A stretch of DNA of 64,000 bases from Simiduia aestuariiviva (lineage in GTDB: Bacteria > Pseudomonadota > Gammaproteobacteria > Pseudomonadales > Cellvibrionaceae): positions 1 to 64,000 of the forward strand of contig NZ_JACHXZ010000004.1 of assembly GCF_014192475.1 (NCBI RefSeq), in the 5' to 3' direction. Shown here piece after piece: positions 44,816 through 54,950 of the stretch. A model generated the notes under the pieces. The model made no database searches and was not told where the DNA came from. It saw nothing but the letters and a program-made list of their open reading frames with translations. The first letter of the stretch is position 1. Every line of letters starts with the position of its first letter. Made by a program: the position numbers and the translations under genes.

Positions 44816-47203
44816 TCACCAAAGGCGCAGCTGGGCATCCACCAGCTCGCCAAAACTGCTGCCGTAAAACGGCAGTATGGCATCGGCCACGGGCAGCAAT
44901 TGACGCTCTAAATAGTGACCGTAATCCAGTGGAGACGGCGCACTCGCGGCCTTGCGCAACGAGACCGGCTCCGGGCCGTTAACGGTGATCCAATAGCTGA
45001 TCCAGTCGCCGCGCCGGGGCGTTTCACCGGCGGCGTCTAACTGCAACGCGGCTTGTACATGGGGCGGACGATTCTTCGCGTAATCGTGTAATTTGCGCCG
45101 CAACCGTTTGCGATATACCAACTGATCGTCGCGCTCGCCGGCCAGCACGCTGGCCACCCACGCCTGCACCCACTCGGCAAATGGCTCGCCGTTAAACAGT
45201 TTCCAATACAACTGCGTTTGAAATTCGCGCGCTAACGGCGTCCAATCGGTGCGCACACTCTCCAACCCCTTGAATACCAGCTTTCGCTCATCGCCATCGC
45301 GCACGATGCCGGCGTACCTTTTCTTGCTGCCCTGTTCCGAGCCTCGAATCGTGGGCATAAAAAATTGTTCGAAGTGGGTTTCAAATTCAATTTCGAGAGC
45401 ACTTTGCACGCCGTGCTCGTCCCGCAAATTGTCGCACCACCAGTGATTGAGCGACTGCGCTAGCTGTGCACCCACTTCAGCTGCCGATTGCTCAGCGGCA
45501 TCTGGCGGCACCCAAACAAATACCGAATCGGTATCGCCATAGATCACATCGAAACCCTGGGTTTCAATCCACTCGCGTGAGCGCTGAATAATTTCGTGGC
45601 CGCGCAAGGTGATCGAACTGCATACGCGCGGGTCGAAAAACCGACACCCCTCTGAGCCCAATACGCCGTAAAAGGAATTCATGATAATTTTGATAGCGTG
45701 TGACAAGGGCTGATCGTCGGCGCGCTTTGCGGCGTCGCGCGCGGCCCACAATTTCTCAATAATCGCCGGCAGCAGATGTCCGTCTTTTACAAAATAGGCG
45801 CCATTGAATCCATCCACATGCAGCTCGGCATTAAAGTCTGCTACGCGCGCCAACCAGTAGCCGCACGGATCGATCAAGAAGCTCCGAATAATGGACGGGT
45901 ACAAACTTTTGAAGTCGAGCACTATCACATCGGTGTAGACACCGGGTCGCGAGTCCATCACATAGCCGCCGGGGCTAACGATGTCGGATTGCACATCTCC
46001 GAGGTTGGGTGCCACAAATCCCGCGCGGTGCAACAGCGGCAAGTAGGCGTACTCGAAGGCGGCCACCGAGCCACCGATGCGATCGAGCGGCAGACCCGTT
46101 AAGCGCGCCCGAGCCACCGCGAAATCGAGCAATTTTAGCTTTGCAAAAATATCGCTGACCAACTGACAATCTTGCACGTTGTAAGCGGCCAGTGCCGGCT
46201 TATCTTCGCGGTATTGGCGCAAAATTTCTTCGCCGCGATCGGCGTGATCAATGAGTTTTCCCGCACCCAGCACCTGACTCGATACCGACTGCAAACTGAA
46301 ACTGTCAAAATTATAGGCAGCTGCCTTTAGCAGCTCGATGCCATCGAGCGCCACGCGCCCTGCGATGTGCACATAGCGGCGCTCGCTGTCACCGCCCTCC
46401 TCGCGCCAGCGCGGCGCTTTGCCATCGCGCCCAAGGGTAAAGGGCAGGCGCGCGGCATCACAAAATCTCTGCAGCATCCACAGATCGAAACCCACAAGAT
46501 TCCAACCGATTAAAATATCGGGATCGAGCAGGCGCAATGCCCGTAAAAATTTATCCAAGCAGTCGCGCTCGCTGAGGCAGCCCACCAATTCAACGCCATC
46601 ATGATCGGCAGTTTCAGCGCCCACCATGTAGACGCGGCGCACGCCTAAGCCCTGCAGTCCGATTGAAAATAGGTGTTTGCCGTCCAGAGACGTTTCGATG
46701 TCGACAGACAACACCTTGAGAGACAAACTGATCGGCTCCGTCGCGCGCAACTGGCGCGGGGCGATAAATCCCCGACTCCGGGGGCCCGGCGTAAACTGCA
46801 CATCGGCAGTGATAAAGCGCTCCATTAAAAAGCGATCGGCGGGCCGAACATCTGACTCCCAGGTGTGCACACCCGCCGCGGTCAGCAACTTAATGGCTTC
46901 GCGCTGAATGCGATGCTCCCGGCAATAGAGTCCACTAACGGCCACGCCGTCGTGGCACTTCAATGCCAGCATTTGAGTTCGCCAGCCTGCGAGGCCCACC
47001 AAGGCAGTGGCAAGCTGGTCATGCTGTGCGGCGCTATAAAAACACACACTCTCCTGGCCAGTAATGCGCAGCGCTCTGGGCCCTTCAGATGTGTGCAGCC
47101 ACAGCTCCAACGCCAATCCAGAACGGCTATCGCGCCAGTCGCGCGTCAACAAAAAACCCCGCTCGTCGAGCGGGGTTTGGGTGTGTCGAACAGGATCATT
47201 CAC
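44816..47203 (-). CDS. polB: DNA polymerase II (family B)
   Basis: 795 residues, close to E. coli PolB (783). N-terminal GFLLTRDWRDS matches the family. The exonuclease site is SVDIETSLDG, and the polymerase motifs DFKSLYPSII, IIMNSFYGVLGS and YGDTDSVFV are intact. It acts in translesion and repair synthesis. The frame starts at GTG nine bases after the DUF2333 stop. A strong terminator-shaped sequence lies within its first codons, so the true start could be one of the TTG codons after it. Confidence 0.92.
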   Translation of the reverse strand: MNDPVRHTQTPLDERGFLLTRDWRDSRSGLALELWLHTSEGPRALRITGQESVCFYSAAQHDQLATALVGLAGWRTQMLALKCHDGVAVSGLYCREHRIQREAIKLLTAAGVHTWESDVRPADRFLMERFITADVQFTPGPRSRGFIAPRQLRATEPISLSLKVLSVDIETSLDGKHLFSIGLQGLGVRRVYMVGAETADHDGVELVGCLSERDCLDKFLRALRLLDPDILIGWNLVGFDLWMLQRFCDAARLPFTLGRDGKAPRWREEGGDSERRYVHIAGRVALDGIELLKAAAYNFDSFSLQSVSSQVLGAGKLIDHADRGEEILRQYREDKPALAAYNVQDCQLVSDIFAKLKLLDFAVARARLTGLPLDRIGGSVAAFEYAYLPLLHRAGFVAPNLGDVQSDIVSPGGYVMDSRPGVYTDVIVLDFKSLYPSIIRSFLIDPCGYWLARVADFNAELHVDGFNGAYFVKDGHLLPAIIEKLWAARDAAKRADDQPLSHAIKIIMNSFYGVLGSEGCRFFDPRVCSSITLRGHEIIQRSREWIETQGFDVIYGDTDSVFVWVPPDAAEQSAAEVGAQLAQSLNHWWCDNLRDEHGVQSALEIEFETHFEQFFMPTIRGSEQGSKKRYAGIVRDGDERKLVFKGLESVRTDWTPLAREFQTQLYWKLFNGEPFAEWVQAWVASVLAGERDDQLVYRKRLRRKLHDYAKNRPPHVQAALQLDAAGETPRRGDWISYWITVNGPEPVSLRKAASAPSPLDYGHYLERQLLPVADAILPFYGSSFGELVDAQLRLW
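47151..47178 (-). terminator. Terminator-like hairpin inside the 5' end of polB
   Basis: AAACCCCGCTCG (47154-47165) pairs with CGAGCGGGGTTT (47167-47178), followed on the minus strand by six Ts. It lies 25 to 50 bases inside polB, right after the upstream DUF2333 gene. Confidence 0.75.
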
Positions 47204-47209
47204 TTGCGA

Positions 47210-48292
47210 TCAACCTTGAGACAGCAACTCGCGCAAATCAATAATGGCGGCGTTAGCGCGGGAAATATAGTTGGCCATCACCAAGGAGTGGTTCGCCAAC
47301 ATGCCAAAACCAGAGCCGTTGAGTACCATGGGACTGCGCAAGGTCTCCTGGGTTGATTCCAGCTCACGGATAATTTGTTGCAGACTCACGCGCGCGTTTT
47401 TCTTTTCGAGCACGTCGGCAAAATCCACCTCGATGGCCTTGAGCAAATGCAGCAATGCCCAGGCCGTACCGCGCGCCTCGTAGAAAACATCGTCAATTTC
47501 AAACCACCCCGTTTTAATGACCAACTCGCGCGGTGTTGCAGTAGATTGTTGCGCCGCAGTATCTCCCGCAAGATCGGTATTGATGCGCACTTTTTCAACA
47601 CTGGCCGACAAGCGTTGCGACAAACTGCCCAGTCGCGACTCCACGGTGCGCAGCCAATAGTTGAGGTTATCGGCACGCGCATAAAATTGTGCGTCTTGCG
47701 CTTGATCATCCACCAGGCGCGTTAGGTAATGGTTGAGTTTGGTAATACCTTCAGCGTATTGAGATTCCGTGGATGGCCACACCCAGCTGTTGTGGTCAAA
47801 GTTAAATCTGGGCTCCGCCAACGTGAGATCGGGATCTTCGCGCGACTGTGACTGGGAGCGACTAAACGCCTCGCGCATGGCCTTGCTCATGTCGCGCACT
47901 TGAATCAATACCCCGTACTCCCAGTTGGGCAGGTTATCCATCCACACGCCTGGAGGGGCAATATCATTGCTGAAGTAGCCGCCGGGCTTGTGCAACAGCT
48001 GATCGGCCAGCTCAATCAACGTTGCGGTAGTCACCGCACCTACAACTTGGCGCTTGCGTTGATCCAACACCGGCACCCGTTGCTCTGCTATAGCGCGCAC
48101 ATCAAAGCCGTCGGGTTCAGTGCTCCAAAAAAAACCGAGCCCCGCGATAACTAGCAGCAGCAATAACACCAGGCCCACGGCCCAGCGCCAAAGCGGGCTT
48201 TCGACAGCCCAATCTTCGCGCACGTCGGCACTGTAATCCGCTAATTTGCGTTTGCGTTGCTGCCAAAACTGTTTCACTTTATTAAACGCCAT
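47210..48292 (-). CDS. DUF2333 family membrane protein
   Basis: 360 residues with one N-terminal membrane helix (about 35-56) following a basic cytosolic tail, and a large extra-cytoplasmic helical part. It resembles DUF2333 proteins of gammaproteobacteria (SPLWRWAVGL, FDVRAIAE, LGMLANHSLVMANYISRANAA-type C-terminus). Function unknown. It precedes polB by six bases. Confidence 0.8.
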   Translation of the reverse strand: MAFNKVKQFWQQRKRKLADYSADVREDWAVESPLWRWAVGLVLLLLLVIAGLGFFWSTEPDGFDVRAIAEQRVPVLDQRKRQVVGAVTTATLIELADQLLHKPGGYFSNDIAPPGVWMDNLPNWEYGVLIQVRDMSKAMREAFSRSQSQSREDPDLTLAEPRFNFDHNSWVWPSTESQYAEGITKLNHYLTRLVDDQAQDAQFYARADNLNYWLRTVESRLGSLSQRLSASVEKVRINTDLAGDTAAQQSTATPRELVIKTGWFEIDDVFYEARGTAWALLHLLKAIEVDFADVLEKKNARVSLQQIIRELESTQETLRSPMVLNGSGFGMLANHSLVMANYISRANAAIIDLRELLSQG

Positions 48293-48313
48293 GGGCGTTG
48301 CGTTCCTTGTCGG

Positions 48314-48757
48314 TTAGTGATTGTGGTGTGGCATTGCATCGGCGGGCGATAACACGCGCGCCACTGCCTTTACTTTTTCGCCATTGCTGAATTTAAATTC
48401 AACCGGCAACTCTGTACCGGCCTTAAGCGGCTGGCGCAATTGAAACAACATGACGTGGTAGCCACCGGGCGCAAGCGTTACGCTGGACCGGCCGGCCACA
48501 CTTACGCCAGTGACTCGGCGCATGCGCATCATGCCACCCTCTTCGTTGTGGGCGTGCAATTCGGCCTTGTCGACGCCGTCAACTACCACAGCCACCAACT
48601 GTGTTGCCTTGCGTTCGGTGTTTTCTATGGTGGCAAACAAGGCTGATGTATTGGTGCCCGGTACTGACTCGCGGGCCCAGGCATCGCTTACCAACATTTC
48701 TGCGCTTAGCCAAGATGACCAGAGCAAACCCAACAACAATCCACTGCGCAAAATCAT
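48314..48757 (-). CDS. Periplasmic copper chaperone, PCu(A)C family
   Basis: 147 residues. Signal peptide (1-19), then DAWARESVPG and the copper motif: a His in ELHAHNEEGGMMRM, followed by GGYHVML. The His/Met-rich tail (MPHHNH) may add copper ligands. Such proteins deliver Cu(I) to cytochrome oxidase. It lies 21 bases upstream of the DUF2333 gene and may be cotranscribed. Confidence 0.88.
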   Translation of the reverse strand: MILRSGLLLGLLWSSWLSAEMLVSDAWARESVPGTNTSALFATIENTERKATQLVAVVVDGVDKAELHAHNEEGGMMRMRRVTGVSVAGRSSVTLAPGGYHVMLFQLRQPLKAGTELPVEFKFSNGEKVKAVARVLSPADAMPHHNH

Positions 48758-48833
48758 GAAATATTCCTGTCTACGACGTTATTTGTAGCGCTATGAGCAC
48801 CGTTTATTTTAACTCTATGAGCATTATCGATCG

Positions 48834-50765
48834 CTATCCTTTTGGCAGCTCCGCGGCGGGACGCCCCAGCAAATAACCCTGGCCGCCATCGAGGCCCAAA
48901 CGGTGAATTTGCGCCCACTCAGCGTCGGTTTCAACGCCTTCGGCTAGCAGCAACATATCACAGCTATGCGCTATCTGAGCCAGCGATTTTACGAAGAATT
49001 GATTGTCTTGGCGAGTCTCTAACTGGCTGATAAAACTGCGATCAACCTTCAAGCAATACAGGGGCAAGGTTTGCAAATAATTAAACGCACTGCCCGCCAC
49101 GCCAAAGTGATCAAGCGCCACCCGTACACCCCACTCAGAAACACTCTGCACCAAGTGTTTAAATGCATCACCATGACTCAACACCACAGACTCCGACACC
49201 TCCAACACCAAATTGCGTGCGAGCTTCGGATGCTCCGAAAGGAATTGTTGGATCCAATTTCGAAAACTAGGCAACGCCACCGAGCGCGGCGATAAATTCA
49301 CAGAAAATTGTTTATCCTCTTGTAACGATCGCTCAGCCAGTAGCGACAACACACAGCGATCAAGCGCATCGGACAAGGCAAAGCGCTCCACCTGCGGCAA
49401 AAAACTGCCCGCATTTTGCAACTGGCCATCAATATCCATGCGCACCAGCACTTCACTGTGCAGCAGGTTTCGATCGCGATCGAATACGGGTTGAAAATAA
49501 AGCTGAAGCAAACTCTCATCGATGATGCCGCGCAATAATTTGCGCCACTCACCAGCGGGCCGAACGCCATCGCTCTGCTGCGTCAGCAGGCACCAATAGT
49601 CCTCCGCTTGGTGTTGTGCAGCGCGCAGTGCCGCATCAGCACGACTGAGCAGTTGGCTGTCGAGCGTGACACTGGGTTCATGCACCGCCCCCAAATGAAA
49701 CGGCAAAGCGCCACTCGGCCAGCTGATCGTATGCAGCTCTTCAATTAATTGAGCACACAGGGTTTCGGTTTGCAGTCGATCGATGCCGGGCACAAACATG
49801 CAAAAGTCGGCGCCGCCACGGCGCGAGACAATAGCGCCGGGCCAGGTCATCAACAAGGGTTTCAAAGTGTTGGCAATGGTGGCCAACAATCGGTCGCCGG
49901 CCTCGCGACCAAGCTGTTCGTTGTACTCCTGCAGGTTTGACAGCTGCCCAAGCAACAGCGCGCCGTCGCCGCCGCCCTGCTCCGATTTTAGAAATGCCTC
50001 CAGCCGCGCATCAAAATCCACGCGATTGGACAGCCCGGTCACGGGATCGACGTGAGACGCGCGATGGAGCGATTCTGTAAGCTCGATTTGCTCGTTAAAC
50101 ATATCGCGAATTTTCGCCACCATGCGATTCATGGCCTGCACCATACTGCGCAATTCACGGGCGCGCGGCTCGCGCTGCTGCTCTGGAAACTCGCGCCGGC
50201 AAATCGCCTCCGCCTGCCGCTCCACTTTTTTTAACGGCCGCAACAAGAAATGCAGCGAGACGCCCGCCATGCCATAGGCCAGCACCGCGGTAAACGCGAA
50301 CAACCACAACTGCTCTCGGAATACGCGCCACAGATCCCGATAGGCTAATCCCGTATGACCCACCACCTGAATTTTGCCCAAGCGGAACCACCCGTTGATA
50401 ACCTCGGATTCACCTTTGGGGTTTGGAATTTTTATGAGATCGATAAACCACTGCGGCACACTATCCACCTGCACCGGCGTTTCGCGCACCACCACTTGCT
50501 CGCCATCGAGATTGGCATAACTGATACGCTGGTAATATCCGCGATCGAAGATGACATCCACCATTGAACCAATGAGTGCGGCATCTTTTTCCTGAGCGGC
50601 TTGAGAGATACTAAAGCCCAGCGCGGTAGCGGTATCTTGCGCGTGCACCTGCATTTGTTCAAAAAAGTGGGTGCGCGCGTTGTAGACGCTGACGGTCATA
50701 TTGCCCGCCAATAAAATCACTACGAGCAGGGTAATGGATAACACCAATTGACGCAGTAAACTCAC
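48834..50765 (-). CDS. lapD: LapD-like c-di-GMP receptor with degenerate GGDEF and EAL domains
   Basis: 643 residues. Domain order: membrane helix (7-27), LapD/MoxY periplasmic domain (about 28-150), second helix (about 152-175), HAMP, GGDEF (about 240-400) and EAL (about 410-640). The GGDEF site reads RRGGADF and the EAL motif reads EVLVR, so both enzymes are inactive, as in true LapD, which binds c-di-GMP to sequester the protease LapG. The usual lapG neighbour is not seen here. It would control adhesin retention at the cell surface. Confidence 0.85.
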   Translation of the reverse strand: MSLLRQLVLSITLLVVILLAGNMTVSVYNARTHFFEQMQVHAQDTATALGFSISQAAQEKDAALIGSMVDVIFDRGYYQRISYANLDGEQVVVRETPVQVDSVPQWFIDLIKIPNPKGESEVINGWFRLGKIQVVGHTGLAYRDLWRVFREQLWLFAFTAVLAYGMAGVSLHFLLRPLKKVERQAEAICRREFPEQQREPRARELRSMVQAMNRMVAKIRDMFNEQIELTESLHRASHVDPVTGLSNRVDFDARLEAFLKSEQGGGDGALLLGQLSNLQEYNEQLGREAGDRLLATIANTLKPLLMTWPGAIVSRRGGADFCMFVPGIDRLQTETLCAQLIEELHTISWPSGALPFHLGAVHEPSVTLDSQLLSRADAALRAAQHQAEDYWCLLTQQSDGVRPAGEWRKLLRGIIDESLLQLYFQPVFDRDRNLLHSEVLVRMDIDGQLQNAGSFLPQVERFALSDALDRCVLSLLAERSLQEDKQFSVNLSPRSVALPSFRNWIQQFLSEHPKLARNLVLEVSESVVLSHGDAFKHLVQSVSEWGVRVALDHFGVAGSAFNYLQTLPLYCLKVDRSFISQLETRQDNQFFVKSLAQIAHSCDMLLLAEGVETDAEWAQIHRLGLDGGQGYLLGRPAAELPKG

Positions 50766-50944
50766 ACGGGCTCCTTATGTATTCGATCGCAACCCCATCC
50801 CTAGCAGGCGCCATTGAGAAACAGTACTTCGTTGAGACATCCATCCAGAGCGCCCAGCAGACGCCAACACATTTCGGCTACCCTAACAGAATAGCAGCCG
50901 AGAATACCCCGCCACCGGCTGGAGCGGTAAAAATTCCAGACGGT

Positions 50945-51658
50945 TTACCCACTTATTACTGCCGCGGGCACCCGAACGATGTGCGGTGTGGCTGACAGGT
51001 CCGTGGAGGCGCTAAAAAACACCTCGGGAACCGCGCGCTTTAGCTGGGCATAGACCCAGCGCGCTTCGGCGTCGGTGCGGGTGTAGATGACGATCCGCTC
51101 GCCACTATTGGCCAACTCCTGCGCCAGATCTTGCAACCTCGCTGCCAGTGCCGCCCGGCGCTCGGCCAGTGCCTCCGCGTCCAGCGCCATGACGCTGCCC
51201 TCGCCCCGGGCCAGCAATCGCTGCTCCTGCTCCACCAGCGACTGGCGCAGATCGCGCGCCAAGTGATTGGCGGGATTTAACGCTAGTGCGCGATCAAGCA
51301 ACGCATAGGCACGGCTCATATTGCCTCGACTAAGCGCCGCATTCGCCAACCCTACAAAGCGGCGATCGGCGAGCGCCAAACCCCGCTGGGCGCGCACATT
51401 GTTTGGGTCCAGCGCCAGCGCGCGCCGATATAAGTTGACCGCACTGTTGCGCCAGGGGCGACTGAGGTGGTCGTCAGCCAGCGCGCGGTCGGCAACGGCC
51501 ACATATTCCTGCGCCTGCGCCAAAGGCTCCACGCTCTGCGGTACAAAGGCCGCCGGTCGAATGCGTTCGACCACTTGACTGCAACCAGCCAGCCAGACAA
51601 TGGCCACACAAACTAACGCACGGCCCCACACTGTAAACTTCACCAAACCAAAACCCAT
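50945..51658 (-). CDS. Tetratricopeptide-repeat lipoprotein
   Basis: 237 residues. A lipobox LAGC (Cys26) gives a membrane-anchored protein. Two to three TPR units follow (NLYRRALALDPNNVRAQRGLALA, AYALLDRALALNPANHLARDLR), then a helical stretch and a short C-terminal alpha/beta part. It sits upstream of lapD on the same strand, separated by 179 bases. Its role is unknown; a link with adhesion secretion is possible by position only. Confidence 0.75.
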   Translation of the reverse strand: MGFGLVKFTVWGRALVCVAIVWLAGCSQVVERIRPAAFVPQSVEPLAQAQEYVAVADRALADDHLSRPWRNSAVNLYRRALALDPNNVRAQRGLALADRRFVGLANAALSRGNMSRAYALLDRALALNPANHLARDLRQSLVEQEQRLLARGEGSVMALDAEALAERRAALAARLQDLAQELANSGERIVIYTRTDAEARWVYAQLKRAVPEVFFSASTDLSATPHIVRVPAAVISG

Positions 51659-51828
51659 CTAATCTGAACAAACACAAACGTCGAATCGCCGCAGGTGCAC
51701 GTTTTTATCTACGCGGCAGTGTTACCCTTGGCAGTGGTTCGCAAGCCCATTAAGCTGCCCGACCAGCAATGATCAATAACCTATGGCGGCATTGAGATTG
51801 TCCGTCATAGATTTTAAGCCTGACAAAC

Positions 51829-53613
51829 ATGAGCCGAGCCCACATGCCGACTGCCAAAAACCGCGCCCAGTGTGCCCCAACCGCCACCGTCCTGCCAAGT
51901 TTGCGCTACCTAATCCTGCTCGGGCTCATACTCTGCCAGAGCGCGCTGGCACAGTTTTCGACCGCGAACAATTTAGATCAAAGCCCCGAGTTTTTGCCCG
52001 TCGAAGAGGCCTACCAAAGCCTGCCCGAGATGACCCCTAACGGCCTCAATATTCAATGGCAAATTAGCCCCGGCTATTACCTCTACCAAGAGCGCTTCAA
52101 AATTGCTGTGGAGCTGGGCGGGCAGCGCAAGGATTACAGCCCGAGCTGGCCAGCGGGCAAACGCAAATATGACGACTACTTCGAGCGCGAACTTGAGGTT
52201 TACTATCAGCAGGTCAACATTCAACTGCCCGCCACGGCAACCCCGGAAGGTCAAGATTTCATCCTGCACCTAGAATCTCAAGGCTGTGCCGATTTAGGGC
52301 TCTGCTATCCGCCGCGCAACCAGCGCTTTAGCTTCGACGCCAGCAGCAACAGCTTTACCGAATTGCCGCCCCAGCTGCCCGGCCCACAAAACCTCACAGA
52401 TCTGCCCGTGGCGGATGTGCCAACAACCGATACCAGTTGGCTGCTGGCCGTTGTATTGGCAATGCTCGGCGGCGCAATCCTCAACTTGATGCCCTGCGTG
52501 TTTCCAGTTTTATCGATCAAAGCGCTCAGCCTCGCCAATAGCGGTGAAGATGCGAGCCACCGGCGCCAGCACGGCTGGGCCTACACCGCCGGCGTGGTGC
52601 TCTCTTTTGTGGCAATCGCCGCTGCATTGCTGCTCGTGCGCGCGGGCGGCGAAGCCGTTGGCTGGGGCTTTCAGTTGCAATCACCGGCGTTAGTACTGGG
52701 CTTGGTGTACCTGTTTTTTATCTTGGGCATGGCGCTTCTGGGCGTGCTGGAGTTGGGCAGCGGGCTCTCTAATGTCGGCGGCAAGCTCGCTGCTAAAGGC
52801 GGCCTCAAAGGCTCGTTTTTTACAGGAATGCTCGCCACCCTGGTCGCCAGTCCCTGCACGGCACCTTTTATGGGCACTGCGCTGGGTTATGCGATGACTC
52901 AACCGGCCCTGGCCAGCCTGTCGGTGTTTGCCGCGCTCGGTCTGGGCATGGCATTGCCCTTCTTAGCGCTGACCTACGTGCCCAATTTGCACCGGTGGCT
53001 GCCCAAGCCCGGCGCCTGGATGGAAACTTTCAAAGAGCTGCTGGCCTTTCCGCTCTTGCTTACCGCCATATGGCTGCTGTGGGTTTTGGGCAGACAAACC
53101 GGCGCCGATCACCTCGCCCTCGCCCTGTGCGGACTGCTCAGTCTGGGCTTTAGCCTGTGGCTTTGGCGCAAGCGCGGAACCGTCAACCGACTGATCGCGC
53201 TGGCCGCGGTGGCGCTCGCTATCTACTTGCCCGCCAACGTGCAGGAACAGCAGGACGATGGCTGGCAGCCCTATCAAGCCAGCAGTTGGCAGTCGGTGCG
53301 TGCGCAAGGCCGCCCCGTTTTTGTCAATGTCACGGCCGACTGGTGCCTCACTTGCCTTGCCAACGAAAAGTTGGTGTTTAGCCAGCGGGAGGTACAAATA
53401 GAGATAGCCGACGCCGATTTACAGCTAATCAAGGCGGATTGGACCCGATACAACCCCGAAATCACCCAATTGCTAGCGCAATATCAGCGCAACGGCGTGC
53501 CGCTCTACCTCATGTTTCCCGCCAACCCCGAGGCCGACCCCGAAGTTTTGCCGCAAATTCTTACCCCCGACAGCTTTACGGACGCCTTGGAACGAGCGCT
53601 ATCCGCACAATAG
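51829..53613 (+). CDS. dsbD: Thiol:disulfide interchange protein DsbD
   Basis: 594 residues. A signal peptide and nDsbD domain with the redox pair CADLGLC come first. A central eight-helix domain follows with NLMPCVFPVLSIK and VASPCTAPFMG (each with one cysteine of the transmembrane pair), then a C-terminal thioredoxin domain with WCLTC. It moves electrons from cytosolic thioredoxin to periplasmic proteins. An in-frame ATG at 51844 is an equally good start. Confidence 0.93.
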   Translation: MSRAHMPTAKNRAQCAPTATVLPSLRYLILLGLILCQSALAQFSTANNLDQSPEFLPVEEAYQSLPEMTPNGLNIQWQISPGYYLYQERFKIAVELGGQRKDYSPSWPAGKRKYDDYFERELEVYYQQVNIQLPATATPEGQDFILHLESQGCADLGLCYPPRNQRFSFDASSNSFTELPPQLPGPQNLTDLPVADVPTTDTSWLLAVVLAMLGGAILNLMPCVFPVLSIKALSLANSGEDASHRRQHGWAYTAGVVLSFVAIAAALLLVRAGGEAVGWGFQLQSPALVLGLVYLFFILGMALLGVLELGSGLSNVGGKLAAKGGLKGSFFTGMLATLVASPCTAPFMGTALGYAMTQPALASLSVFAALGLGMALPFLALTYVPNLHRWLPKPGAWMETFKELLAFPLLLTAIWLLWVLGRQTGADHLALALCGLLSLGFSLWLWRKRGTVNRLIALAAVALAIYLPANVQEQQDDGWQPYQASSWQSVRAQGRPVFVNVTADWCLTCLANEKLVFSQREVQIEIADADLQLIKADWTRYNPEITQLLAQYQRNGVPLYLMFPANPEADPEVLPQILTPDSFTDALERALSAQ

Positions 53614-53627
53614 CTGCACGTTAAGCG

Positions 53628-53655
53628 AAAATGGCGACCCAATGGTCGCCATTTT
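53628..53655. terminator. Bidirectional-type terminator after dsbD
   Basis: AAAATGGCGACC (53628-53639) pairs with GGTCGCCATTTT (53644-53655) around CAAT, giving A and T runs on both sides. Confidence 0.85.
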
Positions 53656-53951
53656 CGAGACTTTGTTCAAAAAAGCCCTCTTCTCCCCCTAAACTGCCCA
53701 TTATGGGGCGGCATTTGACGCTAACGTGTTACAACGCAGCACTCCAATGCCAGTTAAAACAAGCGTTTTGATGCTATCTTCTTCGAACAGGTCGCTATAG
53801 TGCCAGAAAGTATCATTTTGCCTCTGTTATCGTGGACATGGAGTCACAATTGGGGCAAACTCCCGCTCTACTCGAAGTCAGCTTCCCTCTTTTCTGGATG
53901 TTTGACGACGTTCCACCACTGTTCGCAGCTTGATGAGGTGAAAACCCCACA

Positions 53952-54392
53952 ATGGCAACCATTTTGGTGTTACACGGCCCCAACCTTAATCTGCTCGGTA
54001 CGCGCGAGCCCGAGGTGTATGGCGCCACCACGCTGACTGACATCAACCAGCGGCTAACTGAGCGCTGCCTGTCTAGCGGCCACCACCTGCAGGCCCTGCA
54101 AAGCAATGCGGAATACGAACTGATCGAGCGCATTCACGACGCCAAGCGCGAACAGGTGGATTTTATAATTTTTAATCCCGCCGCCTTTACCCACACCAGC
54201 ATTGCGTTGCGCGATGCGTTATTGGCGGTCGGCATACCTTTCATCGAAGTGCACATTTCCAACGTGCATCAACGTGAATCTTTTCGACACCACTCCTATT
54301 TCTCTGATGTAGCAGTGGGCGTTATCTGTGGGCTGGGAGCCCAAGGTTACGAGCTGGCACTGGAAGCCGCCCTGAATCAATTAGCTAAATAG
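53952..54392 (+). CDS. aroQ: 3-dehydroquinate dehydratase, type II
   Basis: 146 residues. [20 protein letters not shown] carries the catalytic Arg and Tyr region, and [19 protein letters not shown] has the catalytic His. Third step of the shikimate pathway. First gene of the conserved gammaproteobacterial order aroQ-accB-accC. Confidence 0.96.
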   Translation: MATILVLHGPNLNLLGTREPEVYGATTLTDINQRLTERCLSSGHHLQALQSNAEYELIERIHDAKREQVDFIIFNPAAFTHTSIALRDALLAVGIPFIEVHISNVHQRESFRHHSYFSDVAVGVICGLGAQGYELALEAALNQLAK

Positions 54393-54444
54393 CTTTAAAC
54401 CTTAACAAGACTAAGAGCCGCAAGGCCCAACACAAAGTGAGAGT

Positions 54445-54906
54445 GTGATGGATATTCGCAAAATTAAAAAATTGATTGAGCTGCTGGAAGAATCCGACAT
54501 CGGCGAAATCGAAATTAAAGAGGGTGAAGAATCTGTGCGCATCAGCCGTGGCAGCAGCCACCAGCCAATGATGCCCATGCAGTACAGCATGCAAGCACCA
54601 GCTGCCGCACCGGCCGTAGCCCCCGCTCCCGCAGCACCCGTTGCCGACGCCCCCAAGGCCGAAGTCTCCAATGGTCATGCGGTGAAATCGCCCATGGTTG
54701 GCACCTTCTATCGCAGCCCAAGCCCAAGCTCAGACCCCTTCATTGAAGTGGGTAAACACGTAAAACCCGGCGATGTCATTTGCATCATCGAAGCCATGAA
54801 AATGATGAACCAGATCGAAGCCGACAAAGCCGGCATCATCGAAGCCATTTTGGTTGAAGACGGCGAGCCCGTTGAATTTGATCAACCACTAGTCACCATC
54901 GTTTAA
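54445..54906 (+). CDS. accB: Biotin carboxyl carrier protein of acetyl-CoA carboxylase
   Basis: 153 residues. N-terminal dimerisation helices, a Pro/Ala-rich linker (about 50-70), and the biotinyl domain with EAMKM (biotinylated Lys118). It shuttles carboxybiotin between AccC and AccAD in fatty-acid synthesis. 44 bases before accC. Confidence 0.97.
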   Translation: MMDIRKIKKLIELLEESDIGEIEIKEGEESVRISRGSSHQPMMPMQYSMQAPAAAPAVAPAPAAPVADAPKAEVSNGHAVKSPMVGTFYRSPSPSSDPFIEVGKHVKPGDVICIIEAMKMMNQIEADKAGIIEAILVEDGEPVEFDQPLVTIV

Positions 54907-54950
54907 ACGGCCATCCGGCATACACACGACTGACTAGCAGGAGTTGGTTC

